A stretch of DNA of 10,160 nucleotides from Candidatus Saccharimonadota bacterium (GCA_028289265.1 JAQGGU010000057.1:1-10160), one strand, 5' to 3'; positions 1 to 6,126 are shown, counted from the stretch's first letter. Program-made: numbers and translations. The notes: generated by a model from the sequence alone, not told the origin.

Positions 1-57
1 ATCCGTTAGAAGTGCTATCCTTCATACTTTGCACATTTAGAGAGTAAATCTTCAACT

Positions 58-96
58 CGGTCTTGTCACCGTACCATATGCACGGCTTCAAGACCG
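58..96. repeat. Imperfect hairpin upstream of the metallopeptidase gene
   Basis: An 8-bp perfect inverted repeat, CGGTCTTG (58-65) and CAAGACCG (89-96), encloses a second 4-bp arm pair, CCGT (69-72) and ACGG (82-85). The result is a stem with an internal loop and a 9-nt apical loop. No T-run follows, so it does not look like an intrinsic terminator. No tRNA or other recognised RNA fold fits either strand. It could be the end of an upstream RNA, a 5' regulatory structure or an operator. The rest of 1-101 shows no supportable gene. Confidence 0.3.
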
Positions 97-101
97 CTGG
101 A

Positions 102-130
102 TTTACATCTCAACTGCATCAACATACAAA
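102..130 (+). promoter_or_regulatory. Candidate sigma-70-type promoter for the metallopeptidase gene
   Basis: TTTACA at 102-107 and TACAAA at 125-130 are separated by 17 nt. The -10 matches the TATAAT consensus at four of six positions. Transcription would begin near 137, just upstream of the purine-rich ribosome binding site at 145-153. This is a by-eye call. Confidence 0.35.
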
Positions 131-161
131 GTCCGGCAACAAACAGAAAGGGGTATAGGGC

Positions 162-887
162 ATGGCCGTAAAATCATTTGAACTCGATAAAGTGGGTACA
201 GTACAGGTCATCAAGCGAAAGGGCGCGAAGAGCTTGCGCCTGAGTATCGCTGCAGATGGAAAAGTGCGTGTGACCATTCCCTCGTGGGCGACGTATAGTG
301 CCGCAGTAGACTTTGCGAATGCCCGTGCCGATTGGATAGAAGTCAACCGGCCCCAGCAGAAGGGCTTGCTTACACATGGACAGCACATCGGGAAAGCACA
401 TCGCCTTGTCTTCCAAACTGCCCCCGGCGAGATAGTTCGGACTCGTTTGTCTGGATCCGAGATACGTATAATTCGTCCAACAACTATGTCAGCAGACGAT
501 ACGGAGGCGCAGCAGGCAGCCGAGCGGGCAAGTATCAGAGCTCTTCGTACGCAGGCTGCGAAGTTATTGCCCGTGCGACTCAAACAGCTGGCTGAAAATT
601 ACGGTTTTTCCTATAACAGCGTAGCGGTCAAACAGCTTAAGGGAAGATGGGGTAGTTGCGATACGCACCGGCACATCACGCTCAACCTGTTTTTGATGCA
701 ATTACCGTGGCATCTCATTGACTACGTACTAATCCATGAGCTTACACACACTAAGCACCTTAATCACAGCGCGGACTTCTGGACTGAATTCCAACGCCAC
801 GAACCAAGAGCAAAGGCCTACCGTACACAGATACGCAACTTTAAGCCTATACTGGAAACTACGGAAGTTGGCGAAGCTGTGGCATAA
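162..887 (+). CDS. YgjP-type zinc metallopeptidase (DUF45/WLM, M48-like)
   Basis: A 241-aa protein ending in the YgjP/DUF45 metallopeptidase signature. GRWGSC at residues 161-166 precedes a hydrophobic stretch, then HELTH (192-196) and NHSADFW (201-207). In this family the HExxH histidines, together with the later NHS histidine (here H202), bind catalytic zinc, and the HExxH glutamate activates water. The N-terminal 100 residues carry the strand-rich part seen in YgjP proteins. There is no signal peptide or membrane segment, so it should act in the cytoplasm. Its substrate is unknown. The ATG at 162 is preceded by AGAAAGGGG (145-153). Length is normal for the family. The gene stands alone; the next gene on this strand starts 170 bp later, after a tandem repeat. 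Family assignment is secure, biological role is not. Confidence 0.9.
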   Translation: MAVKSFELDKVGTVQVIKRKGAKSLRLSIAADGKVRVTIPSWATYSAAVDFANARADWIEVNRPQQKGLLTHGQHIGKAHRLVFQTAPGEIVRTRLSGSEIRIIRPTTMSADDTEAQQAAERASIRALRTQAAKLLPVRLKQLAENYGFSYNSVAVKQLKGRWGSCDTHRHITLNLFLMQLPWHLIDYVLIHELTHTKHLNHSADFWTEFQRHEPRAKAYRTQIRNFKPILETTEVGEAVA

Positions 888-914
888 TTATGCTTATGAT
901 TGAATGTAATGAAA

Positions 915-1027
915 TCCTATGCCGAACGCAGAGAGGCTATATGATCAAGCAAAGCGGGGTCCTATGCCGAACGCAGAGAAGCTATATGATCAAGCAAAGC
1001 GGGGTCCTATGCCGAACGCAGAGAAGC
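915..1027 (+). repeat. 45-bp direct tandem repeat, 2.5 copies
   Basis: Copies lie at 915-959, 960-1004 and a partial one at 1005-1027. Each full unit begins TCCTATGCCGAACGCAGAG and ends GCAAAGCGGGG. The two full copies differ by a single base (G versus A at the position equivalent to 935), so the duplication looks recent or actively homogenised. The period is a multiple of three, and two of the three forward frames stay open through the array. It fills most of the gap between the metallopeptidase and histidine kinase genes and ends 30 bp before the kinase start. The unit shows no clear internal dyad apart from TGATCA. Function unknown; strand is nominal. Confidence 0.95.
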
Positions 1028-1057
1028 GTAATCCTTGCCGGATCGGAGCGAAGTTAG

Positions 1058-2158
1058 ATGCCTGATATTCAGACCCCGAAATTATCAACAGCCCAGCTTG
1101 AACATGAACGGCTCGTAAGCCTTATAAACAGTATGGTTGATGGAGTGGTGGCTGTCGACGAACGGGCCCGCGTCGCCCTATACAATGGTGCCGCCCTTAA
1201 CATTCTCGACAGCAATAGTACCATTCAGAATAAGTCGTTCGGCAGCCTCATCAATCTCATTGATGCCAATAACCAGCCGGTAGATATTGTCGAAGTCATC
1301 ACTACAACCAAGGTAGCAACCGTAAATAGGGACTTGCGGCTGAAATATGCTGATGGTAGCGCTATAAACCTTTACCTTAGTATTGCTCCTGTACACCTCG
1401 GCTATGGCAGTAAGGGCGAGCGAGGCTATGTCATCCTCATGCGGGATATTAGTCGTGAAAAATCACTTGAAGAAGAGCGTGACGAGTTCATTAGTGTCGT
1501 CAGCCATGAGTTACGTACGCCTATTGCCATTGCCGAAGGAAATATTAGTAATGCTGAGTTCCTAGTCAATCGTGGCAGTAATCTGGAAGACATAAAAGGT
1601 GCGCTCAAGCAGGCGCATGAACAAACGCTCTTCCTGGCCTCGCTTATAAACGATTTATCTACATTGTCGCGCGCCGATCGAGGTGTACTCAAGGTGGATG
1701 TAGAGCCTATCAATGTCCACGAACTCGTACTCCAACTAGCCAAGAGCTATACGCCTGACGCCGAACGTAAAGGTTTGAAAATCTTGACAGCTCCGAGCGC
1801 CGATCTTGAACTTTTACAGTCCAGCCAGCTCTATGTACGTGAAATTCTACAAAACTTCGTAACGAATGCCATCAAATATACTGAAACAGGCCATATCACC
1901 ATTGGCGCTAAGCCAGCTGATAAAGGCGTGTACATCTGGGTGGAAGATACGGGCATTGGAATTAGCATAGGCGACCAGGAACGTATTTATGACAAGTTTT
2001 TCCGCTCCGAAGACTATCGGACCCGCAAAAATAATGGTACCGGCCTAGGCCTGTACGTGACGATGAAATTAGCCCGCCTCGTACACGCGGAACTGACCAC
2101 AAAGAGCCGCATCAATAAGGGCTCCTGCTTTACGGTCTATTTCCCGAACCTCAAATAA
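1058..2158 (+). CDS. Soluble PAS-domain sensor histidine kinase
   Basis: A 366-aa histidine kinase. A PAS-like sensor occupies about residues 16-130 and holds the stretch SLINSMVDGVVAVDE. A short coiled segment (131-143) leads into HisKA, with the phosphoacceptor H150 in SHELRTP (149-155). The HATPase_c domain follows, with N box NFVTNAIKY (267-274), G1 box EDTGIGIS (296-303), F box YDKFFRSE (311-318) and G2 box GTGLGLYV (327-334). All catalytic motifs are intact. No transmembrane segment or signal peptide is present, so it probably senses a cytoplasmic ligand, redox state or partner protein through PAS. GGAG at 1045-1048 sits 9 nt before the ATG and supports this start. No response regulator lies in the window, so it is an orphan here. 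Its stop codon directly abuts the stop codon of the convergent glycosyltransferase. Signal and target are unknown. Confidence 0.93.
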   Translation: MPDIQTPKLSTAQLEHERLVSLINSMVDGVVAVDERARVALYNGAALNILDSNSTIQNKSFGSLINLIDANNQPVDIVEVITTTKVATVNRDLRLKYADGSAINLYLSIAPVHLGYGSKGERGYVILMRDISREKSLEEERDEFISVVSHELRTPIAIAEGNISNAEFLVNRGSNLEDIKGALKQAHEQTLFLASLINDLSTLSRADRGVLKVDVEPINVHELVLQLAKSYTPDAERKGLKILTAPSADLELLQSSQLYVREILQNFVTNAIKYTETGHITIGAKPADKGVYIWVEDTGIGISIGDQERIYDKFFRSEDYRTRKNNGTGLGLYVTMKLARLVHAELTTKSRINKGSCFTVYFPNLK

Positions 2159-3691
2159 CTATGCATGCGGCAACCGAGGGACGACATGCATTACCGGTAG
2201 GCACACATTACGGCCTTTCCAGATAACTTCCGAGAACTCGTACTTATACATCGAATAATTGAAAAGGACTACATATACCAGCACCGCTAACGGAAAGCTA
2301 AAGATGTGCATGAGATGTGCCTTACCGTAAGCAAGCTGGAGTATGGTCTTGTATAGCAATCCGCATAACAGCATGATGACTAGCGCTGCCACAAGCAGTA
2401 TGTCGTAACGGCCATCCAGTGCAATTGTGATTATTAAAGTTAGCGGGGCAGCTATCCAAGCTATGTATCCTAGCGTTAGTAGAGCTACTGCTTCAGGGCG
2501 GCGATGTGTCTGGGGATAGCTCACGCGGATGGCTGTTTCGCGTTGTTCCAGAACGTCCTTGACACTAGTGACACCAAGCGTAGTGCCGCTTGCCAGGAAG
2601 GCATAACTATCATGTTCAAGCATTTTCTTAGCAAAATAAGCTTCAGGAACTACCATACGCGAAGCTGCTTCAAAACCGCCAGCTTTTACGAGTGCTTCCC
2701 GGCGTACCAGCCAGGAAGAGCTGAGCACTGGTGGCTTGTCGAATGTTCGTCTGGGCAGTGCCAGTTCCCATAGATAACGCATGGGCTGAACGAGCGGCCA
2801 CTGGTCGTGGTAGAGGACATTGTGCGGCATGACACATATCATGTCCTTTTGCTTGGCAAGCGCATACCCTACAAGTTGACGCAGCGACGAGACATCAAGG
2901 CGAATATCGACACCAGCAAAGAACAACCATTCACCACTCGCGGCTTTAGCCAAAGTGTCATACGCTTGATTTTTGGCCAGCCATGTATCGCTAGGCTCAC
3001 TCCCCTTAATAAAGCGTACGCCAGCATGGGCAAAGCCCTTGATAATCTCGTGGGTCCGCGGACTCTGGGAGCAATCGTCGAGTACTAGTATCTCGAGCTT
3101 GGGATAATGTGATGCTAATAGCGAGGTAATGCATTCATACAGCTGCTCAGTTTCGTTACGCGCCGGGATAGCTATTGTCAGGGATGGTAAGTCCTTATCG
3201 TGCACTGCTTCCAGGAGCGAAACAGCGCGCATACGCTGAGAGTGACGAAGTACATTCTTATAGAGCACGAATGCCGCGATAGCTTGCAAAGTAAGTATGC
3301 CGGCCAGCAAACTATAACTGGTAACATGGAAATGAGCATATACTACCCAAATGGACATCTCGACTGCCTGCAAAAGGATTAAAGCAAGACTTGTCCTATA
3401 TGTTACCCGTTGCAAGTAGCGTTCATGCATCCTGCCTTTAATAATGCGCAGTAGATTGAAAGCACGGTACAGAGTGAGTAATAATAATAGTGCGGTGAAA
3501 AGGCTTGAAGCAAAAACCAGTATAATCACGGAACTAGATAGCAGTATCAGGAGAGCGAGCCATGATACTATTTTCCTGGCACGCACATGCCGCGAGGAGA
3601 TGAGATGTACGCCAAGCTCTATAATGGCCGTCAAAGATAGGAGAAAACCAGTAAGTAGCATTGCATATACTATAGCATTAGCAGTATGCAT
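2159..3691 (-). CDS. Integral membrane family 2 glycosyltransferase
   Basis: A 510-aa polytopic protein. The N-terminal part (about residues 5-147) has four or five hydrophobic helices. A cytoplasmic GT-A domain (about 168-395) starts with the GT2 hallmark LTIAIPARNE (171-180) and continues with LVLDDCS (202-208). Three more helices follow (about 402-482), and the C-terminal tail contains VIWKGR (489-494), like membrane GT2 enzymes that glycosylate lipids or carotenoids. The family transfers a sugar from a nucleotide donor to a lipid or polysaccharide acceptor at the membrane. The usual DxD is altered: the equivalent site reads AGVDIRL (259-265), with Gly at the first position. The usual ED before the product site reads PE (349-350). 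QRETAIR (383-389) may stand in for QxxRW. AGAGGG lies only 1 nt before the chosen ATG; Met11 is an alternative start. Donor and acceptor cannot be named. Confidence 0.85.
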   Translation of the reverse strand: MHTANAIVYAMLLTGFLLSLTAIIELGVHLISSRHVRARKIVSWLALLILLSSSVIILVFASSLFTALLLLLTLYRAFNLLRIIKGRMHERYLQRVTYRTSLALILLQAVEMSIWVVYAHFHVTSYSLLAGILTLQAIAAFVLYKNVLRHSQRMRAVSLLEAVHDKDLPSLTIAIPARNETEQLYECITSLLASHYPKLEILVLDDCSQSPRTHEIIKGFAHAGVRFIKGSEPSDTWLAKNQAYDTLAKAASGEWLFFAGVDIRLDVSSLRQLVGYALAKQKDMICVMPHNVLYHDQWPLVQPMRYLWELALPRRTFDKPPVLSSSWLVRREALVKAGGFEAASRMVVPEAYFAKKMLEHDSYAFLASGTTLGVTSVKDVLEQRETAIRVSYPQTHRRPEAVALLTLGYIAWIAAPLTLIITIALDGRYDILLVAALVIMLLCGLLYKTILQLAYGKAHLMHIFSFPLAVLVYVVLFNYSMYKYEFSEVIWKGRNVCLPVMHVVPRLPHA

Positions 3692-3727
3692 ACCCTCTAT
3701 TGACGAAAAGCACCCAGCAGCGTATGC

Positions 3728-3757
3728 TTGACATGTGCCTCAGGAACCTACTATTTA
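3728..3757 (+). promoter_or_regulatory. Candidate promoter of the secE-nusG operon
   Basis: A perfect TTGACA (3728-3733) is followed after 18 nt by TATTTA (3752-3757). Transcription would start near 3764 and give a leader of about 25 nt before the secE GTG. The -10 lies inside a short dyad (3747-3764). The site also falls in the 5' flank of the divergent glycosyltransferase gene. Confidence 0.55.
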
Positions 3758-3776
3758 CAGTAGGATTTTTTAATTT
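3747..3776 (+). terminator. Short hairpin plus T-rich tract overlapping the secE -10
   Basis: CCTACT (3747-3752) and AGTAGG (3759-3764) form a 6-bp stem with a 6-nt loop, followed by ATTTTTTAATTTT. This has the shape of a weak intrinsic terminator. However, no + strand gene ends nearby: the last one stops at 2158. It also overlaps the predicted secE -10, so it may instead be an operator-like dyad. Both readings are uncertain. Confidence 0.35.
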
Positions 3777-3788
3777 TAGGGGAGTGAA

Positions 3789-4196
3789 GTGGCCGAAGAA
3801 ACACAGAAAGAAAGTGGACGCAGCAAACGTCGTCTGCGAACCGGTACTGAAACAGTCCGTGAACGTACTGAGAAATTGCAGCAAAAAGCTGCAGAACCAA
3901 AGAATCCAAACATAATTCGCGCGTTCTTCGGAGGCTTTTTTTGGCCGCTCCGTAAGCTCAGCCAACTTATTGGCAAGCTTGGCCGCTTTCGTGTATTCAG
4001 GTGGATCGGCTATGTCCTCTGTCCGCCTTATATTCGAAACAGTTGGCGCGAACTACGCCAGGTAAGCTGGCCTGGCTTCAAACTGACTATGCGTCTGACA
4101 TATGCAGTGATATTGTTTTCAGTCAGCTTCGGACTTATAGTTGCCGGCGTGGACTTTGTGCTAGATAAAATATTTAAGGAGATAATTGTAAAGTAA
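3789..4196 (+). CDS. secE: Preprotein translocase subunit SecE with long N-terminal extension
   Basis: A 135-aa protein whose C-terminal half is a typical SecE. SWRELRQVSWPG (85-96) is the conserved cytoplasmic helix and hinge, followed by one transmembrane helix (about 103-125). SecE clamps SecY in the SecYEG channel and is essential for protein export. Many bacterial SecE proteins are only 60-75 residues. Here about 80 residues precede the core: a highly charged Lys/Arg/Glu stretch (1-40), then an aromatic and basic region (41-80) containing two FFGGFFWP-like hydrophobic patches but no clear membrane helix. Translation starts at GTG, 4 nt after AGGGGAG (3778-3784). The stop overlaps the nusG start by one base (TAATG), so the two genes are translationally coupled. 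Identity is firm from the core motif and from the conserved secE-nusG order. Confidence 0.93.
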   Translation: MAEETQKESGRSKRRLRTGTETVRERTEKLQQKAAEPKNPNIIRAFFGGFFWPLRKLSQLIGKLGRFRVFRWIGYVLCPPYIRNSWRELRQVSWPGFKLTMRLTYAVILFSVSFGLIVAGVDFVLDKIFKEIIVK

Positions 4197-4741
4197 TGGC
4201 TACAAAACGTTATGACACAACCAAGCAGTGGTACGCCATTCATACTTATAGCGGCTACGAAGAAAAAGTCGCTGAGAGTATTCGTCAGCGTGCCGATAGC
4301 TTGGATATGAAGGATAAAATTTTCCAGGTACTCGTACCAAAGGAAAAAATGATTGAGATCAAGAACGGCAAGCGCCGTGTCGTGGAAAAGCGCATCTTCC
4401 AGGGCTACGTCATCGTCCAGATGAAAATGAGCGAAGACGCATGGTACATTGTCCGCAACACACCATCCGTAACTGGCTTCGTCGGTAGCGGCACAGAGCC
4501 TACGCCTCTTGGCGACGATGAAATTGAAAAGATCCAAAAGCGTATGGGTCTCGAACAGCCGAAGCACAAGATCGATTACCGTATCGGTGAAGTCGTTTCT
4601 ATCACCGATGGCCCATTCAAGGGCTTCGATGGTGCTATTAACGAGATTGACCCGCAAAAGGGCAAGCTCAAAGTCCTCGTTAACATGTTCGGCCGCGAAA
4701 CACCGGTAGAGCTCGACAGCCTCCAAGTAAAACGAGTATAA
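4196..4741 (+). CDS. nusG: Transcription termination/antitermination factor NusG
   Basis: A 181-aa protein of normal NusG length. The NGN domain (about 10-115) opens with WYAIHTYSGYEEKV (12-25) and includes the FQGYVIVQM strand (68-76) and VRNTPSVTGFVG (86-97). A linker leads to the KOW domain (about 127-181), with GEVVSITDGPFKGFDG (131-146). NusG binds the RNA polymerase clamp. It influences pausing and, through KOW, contacts Rho or ribosomal protein S10. The ATG overlaps the secE stop by one base. AAGGAGA at 4176-4182 is a rather distant ribosome binding site (about 13 nt), which fits coupled re-initiation. All expected motifs are present. Confidence 0.97.
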   Translation: MATKRYDTTKQWYAIHTYSGYEEKVAESIRQRADSLDMKDKIFQVLVPKEKMIEIKNGKRRVVEKRIFQGYVIVQMKMSEDAWYIVRNTPSVTGFVGSGTEPTPLGDDEIEKIQKRMGLEQPKHKIDYRIGEVVSITDGPFKGFDGAINEIDPQKGKLKVLVNMFGRETPVELDSLQVKRV

Positions 4742-4746
4742 ATACC

Positions 4747-5040
4747 ATGTTCGAATGCGATAAGCCCTCTGTGGTGAGTGGGGAAGTTTTTTCTATTCGC
4801 CGCGCTAGAGTTTATTGTGCATTAGATAGGTTATGTGATCTAAGTGAACGCCGTCAAGGTACGTCACTTCTATTCGAGTGCGCTTATGCCGGTTGCAACG
4901 TTGAGGCTGTGAACAATACGGATAACATCACCGAGATACTAGTTGGTAGATCATGCGAGGACTTAGAAATATCTTTAGGCGATGATGTAATCGATATGGC
5001 TAGGGATCTTGACTTACTTTTTCCATATAAACCTCGCTAA
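4747..5040 (+). CDS. Unrecognised 97-aa Cys-rich small protein between nusG and rplK
   Basis: No family is recognised. The ORF starts 5 nt after the nusG stop and is probably co-transcribed with it. It is acidic and carries six cysteines (C4, C24, C30, C45, C50, C70) in 97 residues, a high share for a cytoplasmic bacterial protein. YCALDRLC and CAYAGC space four of them like possible metal-ligand pairs, but no known zinc motif is complete. No signal peptide or membrane helix is visible, so disulfides are not the obvious explanation. No good Shine-Dalgarno sequence precedes the ATG (AAATACC), so expression would depend on coupling to nusG. Codon choice looks less uniform than in the neighbouring ribosomal-protein genes. 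A chance ORF remains possible. Its place inside a highly conserved block argues that it is real but lineage-specific. Confidence 0.5.
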   Translation: MFECDKPSVVSGEVFSIRRARVYCALDRLCDLSERRQGTSLLFECAYAGCNVEAVNNTDNITEILVGRSCEDLEISLGDDVIDMARDLDLLFPYKPR

Positions 5041-5142
5041 GCACAAGCTAAGTATGGGATGAGGCAAACAATGTCAGTTGAGATGTAGTCTCTGTTTTCC
5101 ATTAATACGTTCCTGCACATTTTATTCATATTTATTGATATG

Positions 5143-5163
5143 TCACCTACCGCATAAAGGTGA
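5143..5163. promoter_or_regulatory. Inverted repeat just upstream of the rplK promoter
   Basis: TCACCT (5143-5148) and AGGTGA (5158-5163) form a perfect 6-bp dyad around a 9-nt centre. It ends 3 nt before the predicted -35. The position suits a protein-binding site, but could also be a hairpin in read-through RNA from nusG. No T-run follows. The remaining sequence from 5041 to 5142 is AT-rich, and I see nothing supportable in it. Confidence 0.35.
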
Positions 5164-5166
5164 ACA

Positions 5167-5195
5167 TTTACAAGTTGTACCGCTTAGCGTATAAT
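5167..5195 (+). promoter_or_regulatory. Strong sigma-70-type promoter for rplK-rplA
   Basis: TTTACA (5167-5172), a 17-nt spacer and a perfect TATAAT (5190-5195) make the best promoter in the window. The start site would be near 5202, giving an rplK leader of about 90 nt that contains a terminator-like hairpin. It means rplK-rplA can be expressed independently of secE-nusG. Confidence 0.75.
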
Positions 5196-5244
5196 TACCT
5201 CTGTTACGCACTACTATTTCATTCGAAACAGGTAGGAGAATGAC

Positions 5245-5268
5245 AAACCCATTGCTTCATGGGTTTTT
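5245..5268 (+). terminator. Terminator-like hairpin in the rplK leader (candidate attenuator)
   Basis: AAACCCAT (5245-5252) and ATGGGTTT (5259-5266) form a perfect 8-bp stem with a 6-nt loop. The 3' arm runs straight into a T-tract (five T's, 5264-5268, then ATT). It lies between the promoter (TATAAT at 5190-5195) and the rplK start, so it would either end the upstream nusG transcript or attenuate rplK transcription. The same bases lie within a 13-codon mini-ORF (5240-5281). Confidence 0.6.
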
Positions 5269-5291
5269 ATTCGTTAAATAAGGAGAAAATA

Positions 5292-5723
5292 ATGGCAGAA
5301 AAACCAATACGTGCGAATCTGAAAATGAAGATTCCAGCCGGACGTGCCAGTGCAGCGCCGCCAGTAGGTAGCACGCTCGGACAATACGGTGTTAACATGA
5401 TGGATTTTATCAATCCGTTTAACGACGCGACTAAAGATATGCAAGGCGCGACTGTGACAGCACATATCACTATTTACACAGACAAGACGATGAAATTCCG
5501 TGTCGTCGGCATGCCTACGGATGACCGTATCCGTGCTGAGCTCGGCATACAAAAGGGTTCCGGTAAGCCAAACAGCGAGAAGATCGCTAAGAAGCTGACA
5601 GATGCCCAGCTGACCAAAATTGCAACAGAAAAAGCCCACGACATGAACACCGACGATGTCGCAGCCGTCAAGAAGATGGTCGCCGGCACCGCTCGCTCGA
5701 TGGGCGTTGAGGTAGAGGCCTAA
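5292..5723 (+). CDS. rplK: 50S ribosomal protein L11
   Basis: A 143-aa L11 of standard length. The N-terminal domain (about 1-72) includes KMKIPAGRASAAPPVGSTLG (11-30), the family's proline-rich loop. The C-terminal domain (about 73-143) binds the GTPase-associated region of 23S rRNA and carries SGKPNSEKIAKKLT (90-103) and a SMGVEVEA end. L11 forms the base of the ribosomal stalk with L10 and is where translation factors and RelA-type signals act. AAGGAG (5280-5285) sits 6 nt before the ATG at 5292. An in-frame ATG at 5259 would add 11 residues, but it lies inside the leader hairpin and lacks its own binding site, so 5292 is preferred. The next ORF starts one base after the stop, which suggests coupling. 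Confidence 0.97.
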   Translation: MAEKPIRANLKMKIPAGRASAAPPVGSTLGQYGVNMMDFINPFNDATKDMQGATVTAHITIYTDKTMKFRVVGMPTDDRIRAELGIQKGSGKPNSEKIAKKLTDAQLTKIATEKAHDMNTDDVAAVKKMVAGTARSMGVEVEA

Positions 5724-5724
5724 T

Positions 5725-6048
5725 ATGACGACCGTAGATGGCTTCAACTCGCCTTATGGAAATACGCCGGATTCTTATCTGGTTCCAGAGGAAATGGGCG
5801 TCGATGCTTTCGCAGAGATACATGGGGCATACATAGATGCCGCCAAAACTGAAGGACTCTCAGTCCAAGATAAGACGACATTAGCTGAAGATCTGAATCG
5901 CTTATGCATTAGTAATCCAGTTTCTTATGAACAATTCATGGCCAGGCAGGCACGAGAGCGTGAATCACAGGCTAATCTGCTCAGTAGTGCTGCTATGCAT
6001 GATGTCCAGTATTTTGTTCATGGTGACAGTATTGGGACTAAGGGCTAA
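5725..6048 (+). CDS. Unrecognised 107-aa protein between rplK and rplA
   Basis: No family is recognised. The start codon lies one base past the rplK stop, and AGAGG (5714-5718) is 6 nt upstream, inside the last codons of rplK. That is a good ribosome binding site and argues for a translated, coupled gene. The protein is acidic and soluble-looking. A Gly/Pro/Asn-rich N-terminus (1-22) precedes a probably helical body (about 24-95), with DAFAEIHGAYIDAAKTEG, a Glu/Arg/Gln-rich MARQARERESQANLLSS stretch, and a short tail. No membrane helix, catalytic motif or repeat is visible. It separates two genes that are usually adjacent in bacteria (rplK-rplA), and 78 bp then precede rplA. Its use of rarer codons sets it apart from both flanking genes. 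A ribosome-associated or lineage-specific role is only a guess from position. Confidence 0.65.
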   Translation: MTTVDGFNSPYGNTPDSYLVPEEMGVDAFAEIHGAYIDAAKTEGLSVQDKTTLAEDLNRLCISNPVSYEQFMARQARERESQANLLSSAAMHDVQYFVHGDSIGTKG

Positions 6049-6126
6049 TTAACCTTAGCTTGCAGTAATAAATTGCAAATAATTGTGGGAGAGTAACACT
6101 CGCTAGTACCACGAAGGAGAACAATC

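Noticed and set aside
1..25. Possible N-terminus of a divergent gene on the minus strand (ATG at 25, MKDSTSNG and on)
   Set aside because: Only eight codons are visible and there is no ribosome binding site upstream; cannot be supported.
915..1027. CRISPR array
   Set aside because: The repeats are contiguous with no spacers; it is a simple tandem repeat.
3692..3788. tRNA-Trp, often found before secE
   Set aside because: No cloverleaf, T-loop or CCA-type end fits this gap.
4028..4726. 232-codon open frame on the minus strand
   Set aside because: It lies wholly opposite secE/nusG, whose proteins are unmistakable; the antisense frame is a by-product of codon bias.
5080..5092. GAGA/TCTC hairpin followed by a short T-tract as a nusG-unit terminator
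   Set aside because: Only four base pairs and an interrupted T-tract; too weak.
5259..5291. Upstream ATG start for rplK adding 11 residues
   Set aside because: It lies in the 3' arm of the leader hairpin without a binding site, while AAGGAG is ideally placed for 5292.
5274..5747. 157-codon minus-strand frame
   Set aside because: Antisense to rplK with no recognisable domain; shadow of the real gene.
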